This document shows, one piece after another, positions 43,751 through 45,839 of a DNA stretch of 45,839 nt; within the stretch, counting starts at the first letter, position 1, and the number at the start of each line of letters is the position of its first letter. The stretch is from Gammaproteobacteria bacterium. Its GTDB lineage: Bacteria; Pseudomonadota; Gammaproteobacteria; Pseudomonadales; Azotimanducaceae. Under the pieces are notes generated by a model. It had not been told where the DNA came from. It saw only the letters and a list, made by a program, of their open reading frames with translations, and did no database searches. Where the stretch lies: NCBI GenBank assembly GCA_026707045.1, contig JAPOXO010000102.1:1-45839 (forward strand), in the 5' to 3' direction. Position numbers and translations under genes: made by a program.

Positions 43751-44875
43751 TTGGGGCCACTAAACGGAATCAAGGTAATTGAACTCGCGGGAATCGGGCC
43801 CGGCCCATTCTGTGGGATGATGCTGTCGGATATGGGGGCGGAGGTGATACGAGTAGACCGTATTTCCCAATCGCGACGAGCTCCGCCGGACGTTCTCCAA
43901 AGAAATCGAAAATCGATTTCCATTGACTTGAAATCTGACATGGGTCGCGAGCTCGTACTTCGAATGGTGGAGTCTTCCGATGCATTGTTTGAAGGCTTTA
44001 GACCGGGTGTTACCGAGAGGCTCGGCTTGGGTCCGGAAGATTGTTTCAAACGGAACGAAGAGCTTGTTTATGGTCGAATGACCGGGTGGGGCCAGGATGG
44101 GCCTCTGGCACACGCAGCAGGCCACGATATCAACTACATTGGCCTGTCGGGGGCTTTGCATTCGATTGGAGAAAACGGTGGCAAACCGATTCCTCCTCTC
44201 AACTTGATTGGTGACTTCGGCGGAGGCGGAATGCTCTTGGCGTTTGGTCTTGTGTGTGCATTGCTGGAAACAAAAAAATCTGGAAAAGGGCAAGTGGTCG
44301 ATGCAGCGATGGTGGATGGTTCTGCCTCACTAATGGCTGCTTTCTACGGCATGGCTCAACGAGGATTCGTGGATGAACGAGGTGCGAACCTGTTGGACGG
44401 AGGCGCACACTTCTATAACACCTATGAGACCAGCGATGGAAAGTACATCTGCATTGGATCAATCGAACCGCAGTTTTACGAATTGTTGCTGAAACATTCG
44501 AACGTGGATCACGAAGAATTCTCAGATCAAATGAATCGCGATAAGTGGCCCAGCTTGCGAGAGAACTTGGAGCAATTGTTCAAGACCAAAACACGTGACG
44601 AATGGTGCGCGATCATGGAAGGAACGGACATCTGCTTCGCGCCAGTACTGTCGGTTTGGGAAGCTCCTAGTCATCCACACAATACGGCGCGCAACGCGTT
44701 CGTCGAAATGGATGGGATCACACAACCAGCTCCTACTCCGAGGTTCAGTAGGACTAAACCTCAAGTCAAACACGGAGCCAGAATTCCGGGTCAAGATGGC
44801 GAGGAAGTCCTACACTCGTTTGACTACTCCGACGGAGAAGTTAAGAAGCTTAGAGATGCGGGCGTAGTCGGATAA
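43751..44875 (+). CDS. CaiB/BaiF CoA-transferase family protein (AMACR-like)
   Basis: 374-residue family III CoA-transferase or racemase. The N-terminus MGPLNGIKVIELAGIGPGPFCGMMLSDMGAEVIRVDR-type sequence resembles alpha-methylacyl-CoA racemase. The catalytic aspartate is in NLIGDFGGGGML. The start is TTG 43751, supported by GGAGGA ending 5 nt upstream; the ATG at 43746 is out of frame and stops at once. A possible role is epimerising 2-methyl-branched acyl-CoAs, consistent with PhyH, crotonase and acyl-CoA dehydrogenase genes in the window, but this is inference. The propionyl-CoA synthetase-like gene follows after 49 bp. Confidence 0.9.
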   Translation: MGPLNGIKVIELAGIGPGPFCGMMLSDMGAEVIRVDRISQSRRAPPDVLQRNRKSISIDLKSDMGRELVLRMVESSDALFEGFRPGVTERLGLGPEDCFKRNEELVYGRMTGWGQDGPLAHAAGHDINYIGLSGALHSIGENGGKPIPPLNLIGDFGGGGMLLAFGLVCALLETKKSGKGQVVDAAMVDGSASLMAAFYGMAQRGFVDERGANLLDGGAHFYNTYETSDGKYICIGSIEPQFYELLLKHSNVDHEEFSDQMNRDKWPSLRENLEQLFKTKTRDEWCAIMEGTDICFAPVLSVWEAPSHPHNTARNAFVEMDGITQPAPTPRFSRTKPQVKHGARIPGQDGEEVLHSFDYSDGEVKKLRDAGVVG

Positions 44876-44924
44876 TCCTTACTCTCTAACGTCTCTGCAG
44901 GAACAGAATTCGTGACAAACTGCG

Positions 44925-45797
44925 ATGAACCTCAGCAAGCGAAACAGTGAACGGGTGTCCTACGAGGGACTTCACAAGGCCTCAATCGAGTCTCCAAATC
45001 GGTTCTGGCACGACGTTTCCAACGAAATTGAATGGATTGAACAACCCAAGCAAGTATTGAGTGCGGACCACAACGGAGTAGATCGGTGGTTCGAAGGAGG
45101 AAAACTCAATACTGCATGGCTCTGCTTGGATCGCCACGTCGAGGCTGGGCGAGGCGACCAGATAGCCTTGATCTACGATTCACCTGTCACAGGCACGCTC
45201 GAACAATACAGTTTCTCCGAATTGACTCGACGGGTCTCTCACATTGCCGGTGCCCTGCAAAAGTCGGGCGTAGGGACTGGCGACCGAGTTGTTATTTACA
45301 TGCCTATGATTCCCGAGACTGTCATGGCAATGCTGGCGTGTGCACGCATTGGCGCTGTTCACTCGGTGGTGTTTGGAGGGTTTGCAGGACGCGAGCTGGC
45401 TACCAGAATTGAAGATGCCACTCCCAAGCTGCTACTAACAGCCACTTGTGGAATCGAATTCGACAGGGTAGTCCGGTACATGCCTTTGGTTGACGAAGCG
45501 CTGAGATTATCCTCGTTTGAACCCGGAGAAATCGTTGTACTTCAACGCGACATGGCGCGCGAACCGTTAGATAAGCCCGGTTTTGTCGACTGGCACTACT
45601 GGATGTCCTCGGCTATGAATGTCGATGCCGTGCCGACGGATGCGTGGGACCCACTCTACATCCTGTACACGTCCGGTACCACGGGCAAGCCCAAAGGGGT
45701 TGTTCGCGATTGTGGAAGTCACGCAGTGGCCCTCACCTATAGCATGAGCGCGATATACGGCTGTGGTGTGGGTGATGTCTTCTGGGCGGCGTCATAG
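44925..45797 (+). CDS. prpE: propionyl-CoA synthetase-like acyl-CoA ligase, truncated
   Basis: N-terminal 290 residues of an acetyl/propionyl-CoA synthetase. FWHDVSNEIEW, ALIYDSPVTGT, GDRVVIYMPMIPETVMAMLACARIGAVHSVVFGG and LYILYTSGTTGKPKGVVRD (AMP-binding motif) are present. The VRDxGxHAVAL sequence favours PrpE over Acs. The match stops after GDVFWAAS; a TAG follows directly at 45795-45797, where homologues continue DIGWVVGHSY. About half the protein is missing. The remaining 45 bp to the window end match no PrpE sequence in any frame. It would activate propionate or acetate with ATP and CoA if complete. Confidence 0.85.
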   Translation: MNLSKRNSERVSYEGLHKASIESPNRFWHDVSNEIEWIEQPKQVLSADHNGVDRWFEGGKLNTAWLCLDRHVEAGRGDQIALIYDSPVTGTLEQYSFSELTRRVSHIAGALQKSGVGTGDRVVIYMPMIPETVMAMLACARIGAVHSVVFGGFAGRELATRIEDATPKLLLTATCGIEFDRVVRYMPLVDEALRLSSFEPGEIVVLQRDMAREPLDKPGFVDWHYWMSSAMNVDAVPTDAWDPLYILYTSGTTGKPKGVVRDCGSHAVALTYSMSAIYGCGVGDVFWAAS

Positions 45798-45839
45798 CGC
45801 CGTGGTCGCTGGCGCGACGTTCCCGGCAAGGGAACCCAT

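Overview
The window looks like chromosomal DNA of a heterotrophic proteobacterium, most likely a gammaproteobacterium. Three gene orders support this: amgK-murU divergent from lptD-surA-rsmA-(...)-apaH, rpe-gph, and prmA-purH-purD, which resemble arrangements known from Pseudomonas-like genomes with some members missing. LptD has the paired-cysteine layout of the gammaproteobacterial protein, and a Coq7-type ubiquinone hydroxylase implies aerobic respiration. Base composition looks close to balanced, intergenic gaps are short, and TTG/GTG starts are common. No tRNA, rRNA, CRISPR array, insertion sequence or prophage was recognised. The habitat cannot be read from the sequence.

Layout. 92-6857 holds lipid and acyl-CoA genes: a PhyH dioxygenase, a 6PGDH-like/DUF1932 dehydrogenase, an SDR without its catalytic Tyr/Lys, a membrane fatty acid desaturase, a CinA-type domain protein, and a crotonase-fold enzyme divergent from an acyl-CoA dehydrogenase. 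6964-15212 is more accessory: a PD-(D/E)XK nuclease family gene split into two coupled reading frames, an unrecognised 375-residue protein, a possible small membrane protein, a large exported carboxypeptidase-regulatory-repeat protein, a Suc_Fer-like 2Fe-2S protein, a PlsC-like acyltransferase and an isocitrate/isopropylmalate-family dehydrogenase. 15260-24691 is mainly core metabolism: an unknown exported protein, prmA, purH, purD, coq7, a metallophosphoesterase, rpe and gph. It ends with an alpha/beta hydrolase and a GT4 glycosyltransferase that is also split in two.

24708-31581 holds a PEBP-family protein, a one-chain OsmC-VOC fusion, a possible two-helix membrane protein, a rifampicin-phosphotransferase-like PEP-utilising enzyme preceded by a long imperfect hairpin, and the peptidoglycan-recycling pair murU-amgK. 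31707-41315 is the envelope and RNA block lptD, surA, rsmA, an exported S9 peptidase, apaH, cca and tsaD. 41360-43462 has an AAA_14/DUF4143 ATPase with a perfect 17-bp palindrome just upstream, and a small HEAT-like protein. 43751 to the end carries a CaiB/BaiF CoA-transferase and a propionyl-CoA synthetase-like gene that stops abruptly in a GC-rich tail of about 45 bp, probably a contig-end artefact or a true insertion.

The most interesting items are the two genes split near domain boundaries with coupled restarts, the OsmC-VOC fusion, the palindrome next to the AAA_14/DUF4143 gene, the hairpin before the rifampicin-phosphotransferase-like gene, and two small hydrophobic reading frames lacking normal start codons. 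No clearly new multi-gene system could be demonstrated from the sequence alone.
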